From contig NZ_CP072036.1 of NCBI RefSeq assembly GCF_018847375.1, positions 2,294,001 through 2,358,000 of the forward strand: a stretch of 64,000 nt of DNA, in the 5' to 3' direction. Below the pieces are notes generated by a model that saw only the letters and a list, made by a program, of their open reading frames with translations, did no database searches and had not been told where the DNA came from. Source of the DNA: Akkermansia massiliensis. Its GTDB lineage: Bacteria; Verrucomicrobiota; Verrucomicrobiia; Verrucomicrobiales; Akkermansiaceae. A program made the translations under genes and the position numbers. Of this stretch, positions 35,187 to 43,725 are shown piece by piece; the first letter of the stretch is position 1; every line of letters begins with the position of its first letter.

Positions 35187-36338
35187 ATGAGTGAAAACCA
35201 TATGGAGACCTATTTCAACATCAGATACGAATTTGACCGTGAACGCGTTTTCCGGCGCATGGACGAAGTGCTCCGCTCCGGGGGCGCCGGATACATCTGC
35301 GTGGCGGACGGCCATGTGCTTTCCGAGGTACAGCGCAACCGGGAATACAGGAATGTGCTGAATGGAGCGCTCCTGACCATTTGCGACAGCGGCTGGGTGC
35401 CCGTCTACCTGAAATGGCTGCTGCATGCGGACAGGCCCCAATACTGCGGCGCCCAGATTTTCAGCGACGCCATCGGCATGAAAAAATACAGAATGATGTT
35501 CCTGGGAGGCAGCCGCGAGACGCTGGATGCCCTGCGCCGGACCCTGGAACGGGAAGATCCCCGCGTGAAGCACATGCCTTTTCAGGAATTGCCGTTCTGC
35601 CCTGTGGATGAATTTGACTACGCGGCTATTGCCGGGCGAATCAATGAATACCTGCCGGACATCGTCTGGGTTTCACTGGGCGCTCCCAAGCAGGAAATAT
35701 TCATGAACAGGCTGTGCCCCCATCTTCAACGGGGGGTTATGGTGGCCGTGGGAGCCGTCTTTAACTTCGCCTCCGGACGGAATATCAGAAGGGCCCCTGC
35801 CTGGATGGTGGACTGCAGGCTGGAATTTCTCTACCGCATTTTCAGTGAACCCCGCAAGCAAATGAAACGCTGCTGGAAAATAATCTCTGTTCTGCCCTGG
35901 ATTTTTATCCGTGAAAAACAACGGCAAAAGGCGGCCAAGCCGGCTGCCGCCTCCGGAATGGGAGGAAAGACGCCCTCTCTTCCCTGCACGCTGGTCTCAT
36001 GTTTCGGCCGGCTTCCCGGCAACATGGGGGACCTGCTGGCGGCCTGGGGCAGGGAAGAAGGCAGGAAATTCGTCATTGTGAGCGACGATGCCGGGTTCTG
36101 GAACCTGCCCTCCAATGCCAGCCTGGTGCCGATGGCTTTTTGCGAACTCCAGTGCCTGGCAAGGAAAAAACTGGGAAGACGGCATCAAATCAACGTTCCG
36201 GAGGACCTCCCGCTGCTTCTGCCGCAATATCCGGTTCTCTTTGAGGACTATGTGGAAGGGAACCGGGAATTGGAAACAATAGCCCTGGAATGGGAGGAGG
36301 GTTTCTCCCATTCAGCGGTTTCCGCCGCTCCGGTTTAA
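35187..36338 (+). CDS. WecG/TagA/CpsF-family glycosyltransferase (GT26) with C-terminal extension
   Basis: From ATG 35187 (MSENHMETYF) there are 383 residues. Residues 1 to about 245 are the WecG/TagA domain, which transfers a sugar (often ManNAc or glucuronate) to a lipid-linked sugar. Markers are ICVADGHVLSEV, ICDSGWVPVYLKWL and VSLGAPKQEIFMNRLCPHLQ. The last 120 residues carry a further segment (LVSCFGRLPGNMGDLLAAWG..., EDLPLLLPQYPVLFEDYVEG) not present in the usual 250-residue enzyme. Its meaning is unknown. Confidence 0.88.
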   Translation: MSENHMETYFNIRYEFDRERVFRRMDEVLRSGGAGYICVADGHVLSEVQRNREYRNVLNGALLTICDSGWVPVYLKWLLHADRPQYCGAQIFSDAIGMKKYRMMFLGGSRETLDALRRTLEREDPRVKHMPFQELPFCPVDEFDYAAIAGRINEYLPDIVWVSLGAPKQEIFMNRLCPHLQRGVMVAVGAVFNFASGRNIRRAPAWMVDCRLEFLYRIFSEPRKQMKRCWKIISVLPWIFIREKQRQKAAKPAAASGMGGKTPSLPCTLVSCFGRLPGNMGDLLAAWGREEGRKFVIVSDDAGFWNLPSNASLVPMAFCELQCLARKKLGRRHQINVPEDLPLLLPQYPVLFEDYVEGNRELETIALEWEEGFSHSAVSAAPV

Positions 36339-36388
36339 TCTTTACCCCTCTCCATACAGCAACATCCACACCTTAATACATTTCAACG

Positions 36389-37480
36389 ATGGCTACCAAA
36401 ATATTCGTCTCCGGTTTTTACGATATCATTCATGCCGGGCATATCCAGTTCTTCCGTGAAGCGCGTTCGCTGGGGGATTTCCTCATCGTCTCCTTCGCTT
36501 CCGAGCAGGTGCTCTGGAAAAGCAAGCGCAGAAAACCATCCATTCCGGACGGCCATAAAAAAGTAATTCTGGAAAGCCTGTGCATGGTGGACAAGGTGGT
36601 CTGCGGAGAACATCTGGAGCCTGGAATGGATTTTGAACACGTTTTCCTGAAAGAACGGCCCGATATCCTGGCTGTTACGGAAGATGACTGTTACGGCGAC
36701 CTTAAAAGGGAACTGTGCGCAAGAATTGGAGCGCGGTATGTAGTGCTTCCCAAAACGCCTCCCTGTTCCGAACAGATTTCCACCACCCAGCTGGTGAACA
36801 GAATCAAGGCCCCGCTTAGCGTTCCCCTGCGCGTGGACTTTGCGGGGGGCTGGCTGGACGTTCCCAGGCATGCGCGGCAGGGGGCGTACATTGTCAACTG
36901 TGCCATCAGTCCGTTTGTATCCCTGGACCACTGGCCCTATGAACTCCGGTCCGGACTGGGAGGCAGCGGAGCCTGGGCCATGCTGCAGGGCAGGGACTCC
37001 GTCCAGTCGGAACTTGCCCTGGGGGTTGGCTGGCAGGATCCGGCCGTGATTGCGGAAACGGGGCTGTGCGTCTGGCGTTCCGGCACCGTTCCCGTGCTGG
37101 ACATCAAGAGCACCGGTGACTTTCTGGCCGGGAAAATGGCGGTCTTCCACACCGGGCACGACCATGATACGCCGGGAATGGCTGACGGGTGCAGGGACTA
37201 TGCCCGCATCGCCCAGTCTTCCCTGATCGCCCGCGCCGGAGTGATGGAGCGCAGCACTCATGAACTGGCTGCTGGAGTGGCGCTGTACCATAGCGTGCAG
37301 CTCCAGGAGGGGATGGCTCCCCTTCTAGCCCTGGGGAAGGAACTGGCGAAGAAATACCTGGGAGGCGGGTTCGGCGGATATGCCCTGTACCTGTTCGCTT
37401 CCCGGGAGGACAGGGATGAGGCGGTGCGTCTTCATGACGGCATGAGGGCTGTGGAGCCGTATTGCAAAAGCCCCTTCTGA
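36389..37480 (+). CDS. Fusion of a cytidylyl/adenylyltransferase and a GHMP-type sugar kinase
   Basis: The 363-residue protein joins two enzymes. Residues 1-138 form a TagD/RfaE2-type nucleotidyltransferase, with GFYDIIHAGH (H15-x-x-H18 HxGH motif) and EQISTTQLVNRI (128-139) matching the ISSTxI motif. Residues 140-363 form a GHMP kinase: PLRVDFAGGWLDVP (146-159), a GLGGSGAWA phosphate loop (189-197) and a YLGGGFGGYALYL third motif (323-335). Together they could phosphorylate a sugar and activate it as NDP-sugar, as HddA/HldE do for heptose and FKP does for fucose. Substrate is unknown. Both active-site motifs look intact. Confidence 0.8.
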   Translation: MATKIFVSGFYDIIHAGHIQFFREARSLGDFLIVSFASEQVLWKSKRRKPSIPDGHKKVILESLCMVDKVVCGEHLEPGMDFEHVFLKERPDILAVTEDDCYGDLKRELCARIGARYVVLPKTPPCSEQISTTQLVNRIKAPLSVPLRVDFAGGWLDVPRHARQGAYIVNCAISPFVSLDHWPYELRSGLGGSGAWAMLQGRDSVQSELALGVGWQDPAVIAETGLCVWRSGTVPVLDIKSTGDFLAGKMAVFHTGHDHDTPGMADGCRDYARIAQSSLIARAGVMERSTHELAAGVALYHSVQLQEGMAPLLALGKELAKKYLGGGFGGYALYLFASREDRDEAVRLHDGMRAVEPYCKSPF

Positions 37481-37515
37481 TTTTTTTTGCCGGAATGAAA
37501 ATGTCCATGGTTTAA

Positions 37516-38637
37516 GAATACTCTCCGGACACGAAGCCGGAAAAGGAACAGTCCTCCCGTCCCGGGGCTGCTCCCGGAACGCCGCCGAGGGAATGCTGGC
37601 TTGACCTGGGCAGGGTGGTTGGCCTGTTCTTCATCGTCCTTTTTCATGCTGCGGGAAACGGTGTGGAATTCCCTCTCTTCTTCCAGCGGGTGCCCTTTCT
37701 GTTCATGGCGGCGGCCTACTTTGTGGGACGCAGGAAAATATTCGACTGGCGCCATTCCCCGTGCAGGTATGTCCTGTTCTATCTGGCATGGAACGGGGCG
37801 GCTTTTCTGGAAGCGTTCTTCAGGCATTGGATTTATTTAAGCCTGGGCCATTCAAGCACATGGGACTGGAGCAGCCTGCCCTGGAAGCTGACGGGAGTGG
37901 GAACCACCTTCCCTTACGACGGCCCCCTGTGGTTCCTGAAATACGTGATGGCGCTGAGCCTGCTCTCTCCGCTTTTATTCGCCCTCGGAAAAAGGAAGCT
38001 GCTGATTCCCGCGACGATTGCCGTTCTCTTCTCCGTGGTGCTGTTTCCGGAGCTCAACGCGCTGTTTTCCGACCCTCCCCGGGTTCCGTGGGCGGACGCC
38101 CTGGCCTTTTTCATGCTGGGGTTCTGCCTTTCCTCCCTGACGCTGGGCGAGATTAAGCTGTTCCTGAAAAAAACAGCTTATATTTCCCTTCCCGTGTGGG
38201 CGGCAATAGCGTGGATGAACCATTGCGGCGCCATCTCCACGGAAACCCTGCACACCATACCTTGCTGGATTCCAGGGATTCTGGGATTGGGCTCCCTGTG
38301 CGTTCTGCTGACGGAAAAGACGTTTTTTCTTAACATCGCGCGGGCATGCGCTCCCCTCTTCTTCTTCATTTATGCCATTCATTGCCTGATCCTGCCCTAC
38401 TTGATGCCGCTCCTGTCAAGAATTCTGCCGGAGGGAGTACCTTCCGCCATGGTTGCGACGGTTCTGATATTTGCGGGAGCATTCTTTCTTCACCGATGGG
38501 TGGTCCGGCATTACCCCGGCTGGGAATACCTGATCTTTGCCCAAAAGCGGAGAAAACCGGTGGCTGACGGGCAGGAAAAGGAGATAGTTGCCGCCGCCTT
38601 TTCCCGGTCCGCTTCCATCAATGAGCCCCCTCTTTAG
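37516..38637 (+). pseudogene. Acyltransferase-3 (OafA-like) membrane protein with a stop codon near its start
   Basis: The protein has the layout of acyltransferase family 3: 10 or so membrane helices, start EECWLDLGRVVGLFFIVLFHAAG with the conserved Arg-x(9-10)-His pair, and PYDGPLWFLKYVMALSLLSPLLF. The reading frame is open from 37516 and an ATG lies in frame at 37495 and 37501, but a TAA at 37513-37515 separates them from the rest. Between that stop and the GTG at 37615 there is no ATG, GTG or TTG, and starting at GTG 37615 would lose the conserved Arg and the first helix's start. The gene is probably inactive or newly broken. It would modify the polysaccharide by O-acetylation. Confidence 0.7.
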
Positions 38638-38989
38638 AGGTCTTCCCATTTCTCCTTTGCCGCGCTCAATATCCCTTCTTCCAATGGACAAACCTTTTCT
38701 GGCGGCTCGCTTCATGGCTTCATTCAGAGTGGAGTTTTTATTCGAACGGCAATTTGAGATTCCAATTCCGAAGGGCCTCCGGCATTCGTCAAATGACGTA
38801 CTGAGGCCTGCACGTTCCCGGGCAATCTTTGACGGCAACCCCGTGCGGAACCGCCGCCGTCTGGATGCCAGAAGACATGCCCATTTCAGCCCGGATGATG
38901 GAATGGCCCGGAGGGAGATGAAAGAATATTATTGTTAACAGAGTATTATCAATATACGACTAAAAAATCCCCCTTATTGATTTAAAAAA
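38638..38989. other. Intergenic region between the polysaccharide locus and the fucosidase
   Basis: No gene is assigned in these 352 bp. Open frames exist on both strands (plus 38588-38938, minus 38416-38838) but neither shows a known domain or a convincing start signal. The AT-rich last 60 bp are likely the fucosidase promoter. Confidence 0.4.
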
Positions 38990-40954
38990 ATGACTGCCTT
39001 TATTCAACTTCGCGTCGTGTTGCTCTGTGGTTTGCTGGGGTATCCGGCTGTCGCGTGTGGAAAAGGAAAGGAAGGCGTGTCCGTCATGGTTCCGGAACAG
39101 GCTTCCCGCGGAGAGCTGGTGGAGATGGCGGTCAAGGTAAGGCCTTCCGCGCGGCAACTGGATTACCAGCAGCGGGAAATGCTGGGTTTCATCCATTTCG
39201 GCATGAACACGTTTACCGGAGCGGAATGGGGAACAGGAAAGGAGGAGCCTGCAATTTTCAATCCTTCCCGGCTGGACGCCCGTTCCTGGATAAAAACGTT
39301 CAAGGATGCCGGCGTAACGGGAGTGATCTTTGTAGCGAAGCATCATGACGGATTCTGCATGTGGCCCACCAAATGGACAGATCACAACATTTCCCGTTCT
39401 CCCTACAAGGGAGGAAAAGGAGACCTGATCCGGGAAGTTTCCGCGGCCTGCCGGGAACTGGACATGAAATTCTGCATCTACCTTTCCCCGTGGGACATGC
39501 ATGAAAAAAGCTTTGGGACGGAAAAGTACAATGATTTCTACGTCAAACAACTGGAAGAGCTGCTGACCAATTACGGTCCTGTTTATCTTCTATGGTTTGA
39601 CGGAGCCGGGGTGGATAGCAAAGTCAATGGGAAACAGACTCCCTTCGACTGGGAGAGGATCTTTAAAAAGGCCAGGGAATTGCAGCCGGACGTTCTGCTT
39701 TCCGGGGCGGCTCCCGATGTCCGGTGGGGAGGAAACGAGATGGGGCGCGGACGGGAAACGGAATGGTGCGTCCAGGGGATTACGGCCTCGTCGCGCCTGT
39801 TTGGCGGAAATGATGTGGGGATTCGGGCTAAAGACAGGAATCTGGGCTCCATTGACAGCCTGGCAGGGAAAAAGCGGCTCGTCTGGTACCCTTCACGTGC
39901 AGGCCTCCCCATACGGAGAGGCTGGTTTTACCATGAACGCGACGACAAAACCATCAAATCTCTTGATTACCTGGTGGACTGTTACTTTTCAACCGTGGGA
40001 CAAAACTCCAACGTTCTTCCCAACTTCTCTCCCAATAAGGAAGGAATCATTCCGGAGGCGGACGCCAGGAGGATGATCCAATTTGGCAGGGTGATTGGAA
40101 AGATGAAAAAAAATGACTTGGCCAGGGGAGCCCGGGCGAGAGCTCTTTCCGGGTGGGCCGGAAATCCGGAATCCGGGCTTTTGTTTGACGGCAGCCCCTT
40201 TACAGGCTGGGCCACTCCTGATGGCACCACCCGGGCGGAGGTAGAAATCCGATTGTCTGGAAAACAGGAGTTCAACGTCATCAAGCTACAGGAAAACGTA
40301 CGTGACTATGGCCAGCGTGTGGAGCGCTTTGCCGTGGATGCGTGGCTGGACGGCCAGTGGAAACCCTTGGCTGAAAGTACCACCATCGGATTCCGTAAAA
40401 TGATCAGGCTGCCGAAGGCGGTGAAGGCTGATCAATTGAGGATACGCTTCCTGGATTCCCGCAAATCCGTTTCATTCAGCAATTTCTCGTTGTATTACCT
40501 GGCTCCTTTCTCAACGGAGGACAACGTGGAAGCCGTCCGGAAACTGAACAGGAAGGAATGGAAAATAACCGTTGCCGGGAAAAACCTTCCCGCGGCCCAG
40601 TTGGAGCGGCTGAAAGACGGAAAAACGGATACTTATGTGGAAATTGGCCTGCCTCCCCAGGGATGCGACATTGTTATTGATACGGGAAAAGTGCAGAAAA
40701 TTGCCGGGTTGATTTATACGCCTGTGATGGAAGGCGGCCCGGGCCATATTGAAATGTATGATATCCGTCTCAGCAGGGACGGCAAAACATGGGGAAAGCC
40801 GGTGGCTTCCGGCCGTTTCGGCAATATCGTCAACAACCCGGTGGAACAGGAGGTCAATTTTGTTCCCGTTGAAGCTAGATTTGTCAAATTCAGCGTTAAA
40901 AAGGGTGCCGAGGGAGCACGTAAAGCGGCTGTTGCCGAGTTGGATTTGCTTTAA
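38990..40954 (+). CDS. Secreted alpha-L-fucosidase (GH29) with two C-terminal carbohydrate-binding modules
   Basis: The 654-residue protein has an N-terminal signal segment (to about residue 24, ending near AVAC, so a weak lipobox is possible). The GH29 domain spans roughly 45-370. Markers are MLGFIHFGMNTFTG, AKHHDGFCMWPTKWTDHNI and LLWFDGAGVD, with Asp204 as nucleophile. Then come two discoidin (F5/8 type C)-like modules at about 385-505 and 540-654. GH29 enzymes cut alpha-1,2/3/4-linked fucose, common on mucin and blood-group glycans. This fits a mucus dweller. Linkage preference cannot be read. Confidence 0.95.
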   Translation: MTAFIQLRVVLLCGLLGYPAVACGKGKEGVSVMVPEQASRGELVEMAVKVRPSARQLDYQQREMLGFIHFGMNTFTGAEWGTGKEEPAIFNPSRLDARSWIKTFKDAGVTGVIFVAKHHDGFCMWPTKWTDHNISRSPYKGGKGDLIREVSAACRELDMKFCIYLSPWDMHEKSFGTEKYNDFYVKQLEELLTNYGPVYLLWFDGAGVDSKVNGKQTPFDWERIFKKARELQPDVLLSGAAPDVRWGGNEMGRGRETEWCVQGITASSRLFGGNDVGIRAKDRNLGSIDSLAGKKRLVWYPSRAGLPIRRGWFYHERDDKTIKSLDYLVDCYFSTVGQNSNVLPNFSPNKEGIIPEADARRMIQFGRVIGKMKKNDLARGARARALSGWAGNPESGLLFDGSPFTGWATPDGTTRAEVEIRLSGKQEFNVIKLQENVRDYGQRVERFAVDAWLDGQWKPLAESTTIGFRKMIRLPKAVKADQLRIRFLDSRKSVSFSNFSLYYLAPFSTEDNVEAVRKLNRKEWKITVAGKNLPAAQLERLKDGKTDTYVEIGLPPQGCDIVIDTGKVQKIAGLIYTPVMEGGPGHIEMYDIRLSRDGKTWGKPVASGRFGNIVNNPVEQEVNFVPVEARFVKFSVKKGAEGARKAAVAELDLL

Positions 40955-40978
40955 CAGGCCTATAAGGGCCTTTCTACG
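40955..40978 (+). terminator. Weak terminator after the fucosidase gene
   Basis: A 5-bp stem, aggcc and ggcct, around 40957-40973 is followed by ttctac. It is just after the stop codon. Confidence 0.4.
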
Positions 40979-41088
40979 AGGAAAAAGAGGGAAAGGGAAA
41001 CCAGGCAAATGGAAATTTGGTTCTTGCTCCGGTGTGCTTCAACAGGAAGAAGGATGCTAGGTTTCTCCATGAAGCAACCAGGCGGCCC

Positions 41089-41582
41089 ATGTAAAAAGGA
41101 AGCGCCCCAAATGTTTTTCCGCTTACCATGCTTGCATTAACGGCTAACATATCCGCCGGCTCTGCAATCGTGGCGCGTGGGAGGTAGGGGCAGGGACACT
41201 TCAACTTCTATAGGAAGATTATCCTGACGGCCGTATTCCCGGACAGGAACGGCTTCGTTCAGTCTCGACGCTTTTCACAGGATGATATTTTCCAGGAACA
41301 GGTAGAAACTTTCAACGAAGTGGTAGCACACGTTGCCGTTTTATCCGATGAATGGAAGGAGCTTCACGTCCGGGTGCGGCTGGATCAGATCATCAGCTCG
41401 CCTTTGGAGGAAAGGGAAATATCTCTGGAATCCAGGGATGCGGTTGCTCTGACCGTGGAAGCAGCCACCGCCCAGGAAGGGCGCGGGTTTTTCACCAGCC
41501 AGAATTTTCGGAGTTCACGATGGTGGACGGGATGGCAGTGGCGTTGTTCAACCGCTTCACGACAAGCAATAACAAAGAATAA
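41089..41582 (+). pseudogene. Degenerate phage gene (5'-truncated, one stop, one frameshift)
   Basis: One frame reads PNVFPLTMLALTANISAGSAIVARGR, then a TAG at 41185-41187, then FNFYRKIILTAVFPDRNG and QDDIFQEQVETFNEVVAHVAVL onwards. Around 41505-41515 the coding frame shifts and the last part reads EFTMVDGMAVALFNRFTTSN, ending with the TAA at 41580-41582. The 5' end is missing. Its place directly in front of a tail-fibre-like gene suggests a phage structural protein, which I cannot name. Confidence 0.55.
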
Positions 41583-41587
41583 CAAGC

Positions 41588-42823
41588 ATGAATAAAATTA
41601 CTTCTATCAATGGGATTCTCCTGACTCCTCTGAATGAATGGAGTGAGCATGTGGAGAATGAAACTGCGCATGTTACAGAGGAAGAGCGCACCGCATGGAA
41701 CGCCAAGGCGGATGCCGCCGCTCTTTCTACAAAAGTCGACGCGTCTTCCTTCAATGCGCACAAGGAAGACGCCGCAGCCCACATAACGGTTCAAGAACGC
41801 GAAACGTGGAATGGCAAGCAGGACAAGCTGACAGACGAAGCGGGCAACATGACGCTGGACGGCGGCTTGACTGCGGAGGGGACGGTCAACGCCAACGGGG
41901 GCATCAATATTCCGCTTACCGTGGGAGCGCAAACAGGCACGGCAGCCGTGAACCGCTTATATGCAGCAGGGCTGGCCGGGGCTACGAATGTCTACACGAT
42001 GCCTTATTTTCCTGACACTTCAAAAATTGTGACTACTGGCTCAGCAGTCACCGCCATATATGTTCCTTACCATTATGCGCGCGTTACGGCGCCTGCAAAT
42101 AAAACCAGCTCCATCAAGTTTCCCTTTCTGGGACTCTACGGCGGGTGGAACTACAGCAACTTTGCGGGGTTTTCTATATCCCTGCATAGCTACACTGCTC
42201 TTAAATTCACTATTGGGCTGGGGGCTGGAGCCAAAACCTACAGAAGCGATTTAACTCTGGACTCCTATGCTCTCATTCCCGGCAATGACCTCGCTTATGC
42301 AAATGGAGAAATTCTGGATATTACGTTCGATGCAGTCAGGGATACCGTTCGCAATGGTTACACTATTATAGTGCGGGAAATTTATGCGGAAATAACGACA
42401 CAAAAATGGAAAGTTAAAACCACTACCAGCTTTGTTCCAGCAAGCCATAATGAGCTGATTCCAGCTACGCTTAATAAAATCATCTATCAGCAAAGCCAAC
42501 CGGCTTCTTATTCCAAAGATTATGATGGCGTTGGCTCTCTCTATCTGATGCTGGGCGGCAGTCAGCAAGCCTCCCTGTGCAAAATCGCTGCCGTTCGTGG
42601 GCTTCGGTCCTTTGAAACTTCGTTTGGATTCAGTTCTTGCTATGTGGATTTAGCGAAAGTCGATAGTGGGACTGCGGTTGTAGAGATTGGCTCTACAGAG
42701 CGCACGCTTTATCAGCCAAATAACATCAACCCGGTTGCAATGGCTCTCGGTGCAATAGCTGCGAACACCATTGTTTCTGAAGTAACTGAAGACTTTGTAG
42801 ATATTAACACCCCCTTAGCATAA
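41588..42823 (+). CDS. Phage tail-fibre-like protein
   Basis: The 411-residue protein starts with two copies of a phage tail/fibre repeat, HVENETAHVTEEERTAWNAK and AAAHITVQERETWNGKQDK. The glycine- and threonine-rich collagen-like segment NMTLDGGLTAEGTVNANGGINI follows. The rest is beta-rich without known enzymatic motifs. Proteins with the 'AHVT-x-x-E-R-x-x-W' repeat are common in the fibres of phages of Gram-positive bacteria and also occur elsewhere. The frame is intact although neighbours are broken. Confidence 0.78.
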   Translation: MNKITSINGILLTPLNEWSEHVENETAHVTEEERTAWNAKADAAALSTKVDASSFNAHKEDAAAHITVQERETWNGKQDKLTDEAGNMTLDGGLTAEGTVNANGGINIPLTVGAQTGTAAVNRLYAAGLAGATNVYTMPYFPDTSKIVTTGSAVTAIYVPYHYARVTAPANKTSSIKFPFLGLYGGWNYSNFAGFSISLHSYTALKFTIGLGAGAKTYRSDLTLDSYALIPGNDLAYANGEILDITFDAVRDTVRNGYTIIVREIYAEITTQKWKVKTTTSFVPASHNELIPATLNKIIYQQSQPASYSKDYDGVGSLYLMLGGSQQASLCKIAAVRGLRSFETSFGFSSCYVDLAKVDSGTAVVEIGSTERTLYQPNNINPVAMALGAIAANTIVSEVTEDFVDINTPLA

Positions 42824-42824
42824 T

Positions 42825-43223
42825 ATGAATAACGCAGAAATACAGATACAATTCCCCCAGCCTGGACAATGGGGGGACTTCACCCTGACGGCCATTTACC
42901 GGGACGCGGACGGCTATACCCGTACTGACCGCTACAAGCAGGAGGACCTGCCCGCTGACCAAGCCCCGGCAATGGAGGCCGTCGTGACCGCTCTGGTAGG
43001 GCTGGCGGAACCATGGAAAGCCGTCCAGGTGTGGGCGCGTCTGGATGAATACGTCAATCTTGTCCGGCATCCTGATGAGCCTGCATCTGGTGGGAGCGTC
43101 TGCCTGACCGTGGAGGTTATTAATGACCAGGGAGGACGCCGGACATTTACCTCTTGTGACTACCCGGAATTCGCCATCCAGGACCCTGCTGCCGTGGCGT
43201 TCTTCAAATACTTCGTAGAGTAA
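42825..43223 (+). CDS. Phage-associated hypothetical protein
   Basis: The 132-residue acidic protein starts 1 bp after the fibre gene's stop and has QFPQPGQWGDFTLTAIYRDADGY at its start and a beta-strand pattern throughout. I do not recognise a family; by position it may be a fibre-assembly or tail accessory protein. The frame is intact. Confidence 0.6.
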   Translation: MNNAEIQIQFPQPGQWGDFTLTAIYRDADGYTRTDRYKQEDLPADQAPAMEAVVTALVGLAEPWKAVQVWARLDEYVNLVRHPDEPASGGSVCLTVEVINDQGGRRTFTSCDYPEFAIQDPAAVAFFKYFVE

Positions 43224-43227
43224 AATC

Positions 43228-43317
43228 ATGCGCAAGTTAAATGGTGAGCAAAAAAGGGCCGTCCTTGACGGCGGGGAAGCAGGGCATGAAAAATGCCTAC
43301 GGAAAAAGCAAGTCTAA
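43228..43317 (+). CDS. Short overlapping frame upstream of the small lipoprotein
   Basis: An ATG-started frame of 29 residues (MRKLNGEQKRAVLDGGEAG...) begins 4 bp after the preceding stop and overlaps the next frame by 32 bp in a different phase. Overlap of this kind occurs in phage lysis cassettes, but the peptide has no recognisable feature. It may be a decayed gene. Confidence 0.3.
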   Translation: MRKLNGEQKRAVLDGGEAGHEKCLRKKQV

Positions 43318-43525
43318 AACCGGCCTGAAATGGTGGGAACGCCTTCTGTGGGTGACCCTGGCAGGGGCGGCCTATGCAGCCTCCGCCCTGCTGGGCGGTT
43401 GCGGACATAATGTGGACTTTACCCAGGACCGCACGGAGGTTTGCAAAAGCGGCTCCTGCCTGGTCATTAAGCAGGGGCATATCTCCCGCTCCCAGGTTCA
43501 CGCTGCCCGTCGTTCAATATCCTGA
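43286..43525 (+). CDS. Small phage lipoprotein, Rz1-like by layout
   Basis: From the ATG at 43286 the 79-residue protein has a basic start (MKNAYGKSKSKTGLKWWERLLW), a hydrophobic segment and a lipobox ending ALLGGC (Cys at about 38). Thereafter is a short Cys-containing tail (EVCKSGSCLVIKQGH). Small lipoproteins next to endolysin genes are often outer-membrane spanin subunits. An endolysin remnant follows, so an Rz1-type role is possible, without sequence proof. Confidence 0.5.
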   Translation: MKNAYGKSKSKTGLKWWERLLWVTLAGAAYAASALLGGCGHNVDFTQDRTEVCKSGSCLVIKQGHISRSQVHAARRSIS

Positions 43526-43564
43526 AAAAGTAAGACCATGTGCACTAAAGCCCACGCTGCCTGA

Positions 43565-43725
43565 ACCTTTTAAGGGGGTATAAGCCCGAATGGGTCATGT
43601 TCGTGGGCTTTATTGCCCGTGGCTTCCCGTACCACGGCATGCGCGCCTGCATGGATGCGCGGACGAAGGCCCTCACACAAATCAACATGAGGCTCTTGCA
43701 ACTTGAACGGCATATCGGAAAATGA
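43565..43725 (+). pseudogene. Phage gene fragment preceding the endolysin
   Basis: The frame from about 43567 reads LLRGYKPEWVMFVGFIARGF, continues with a short basic helix and ends with the TGA at 43723-43725 that overlaps the endolysin ATG (ATGA). It appears to be the 3' part of a gene (possibly a small membrane or lysis protein), cut off 5' by a decayed region. Confidence 0.4.

Noticed and set aside
38416..38838. 140-codon minus-strand frame with a helix-turn-helix-like stretch, and the opposite plus frame at 38588-38938
   Set aside because: The stretch KIARERAGLSTSF recalls XRE-type regulators, but no second helix pattern or start signal supports it. The frame extends antisense into the acyltransferase gene.
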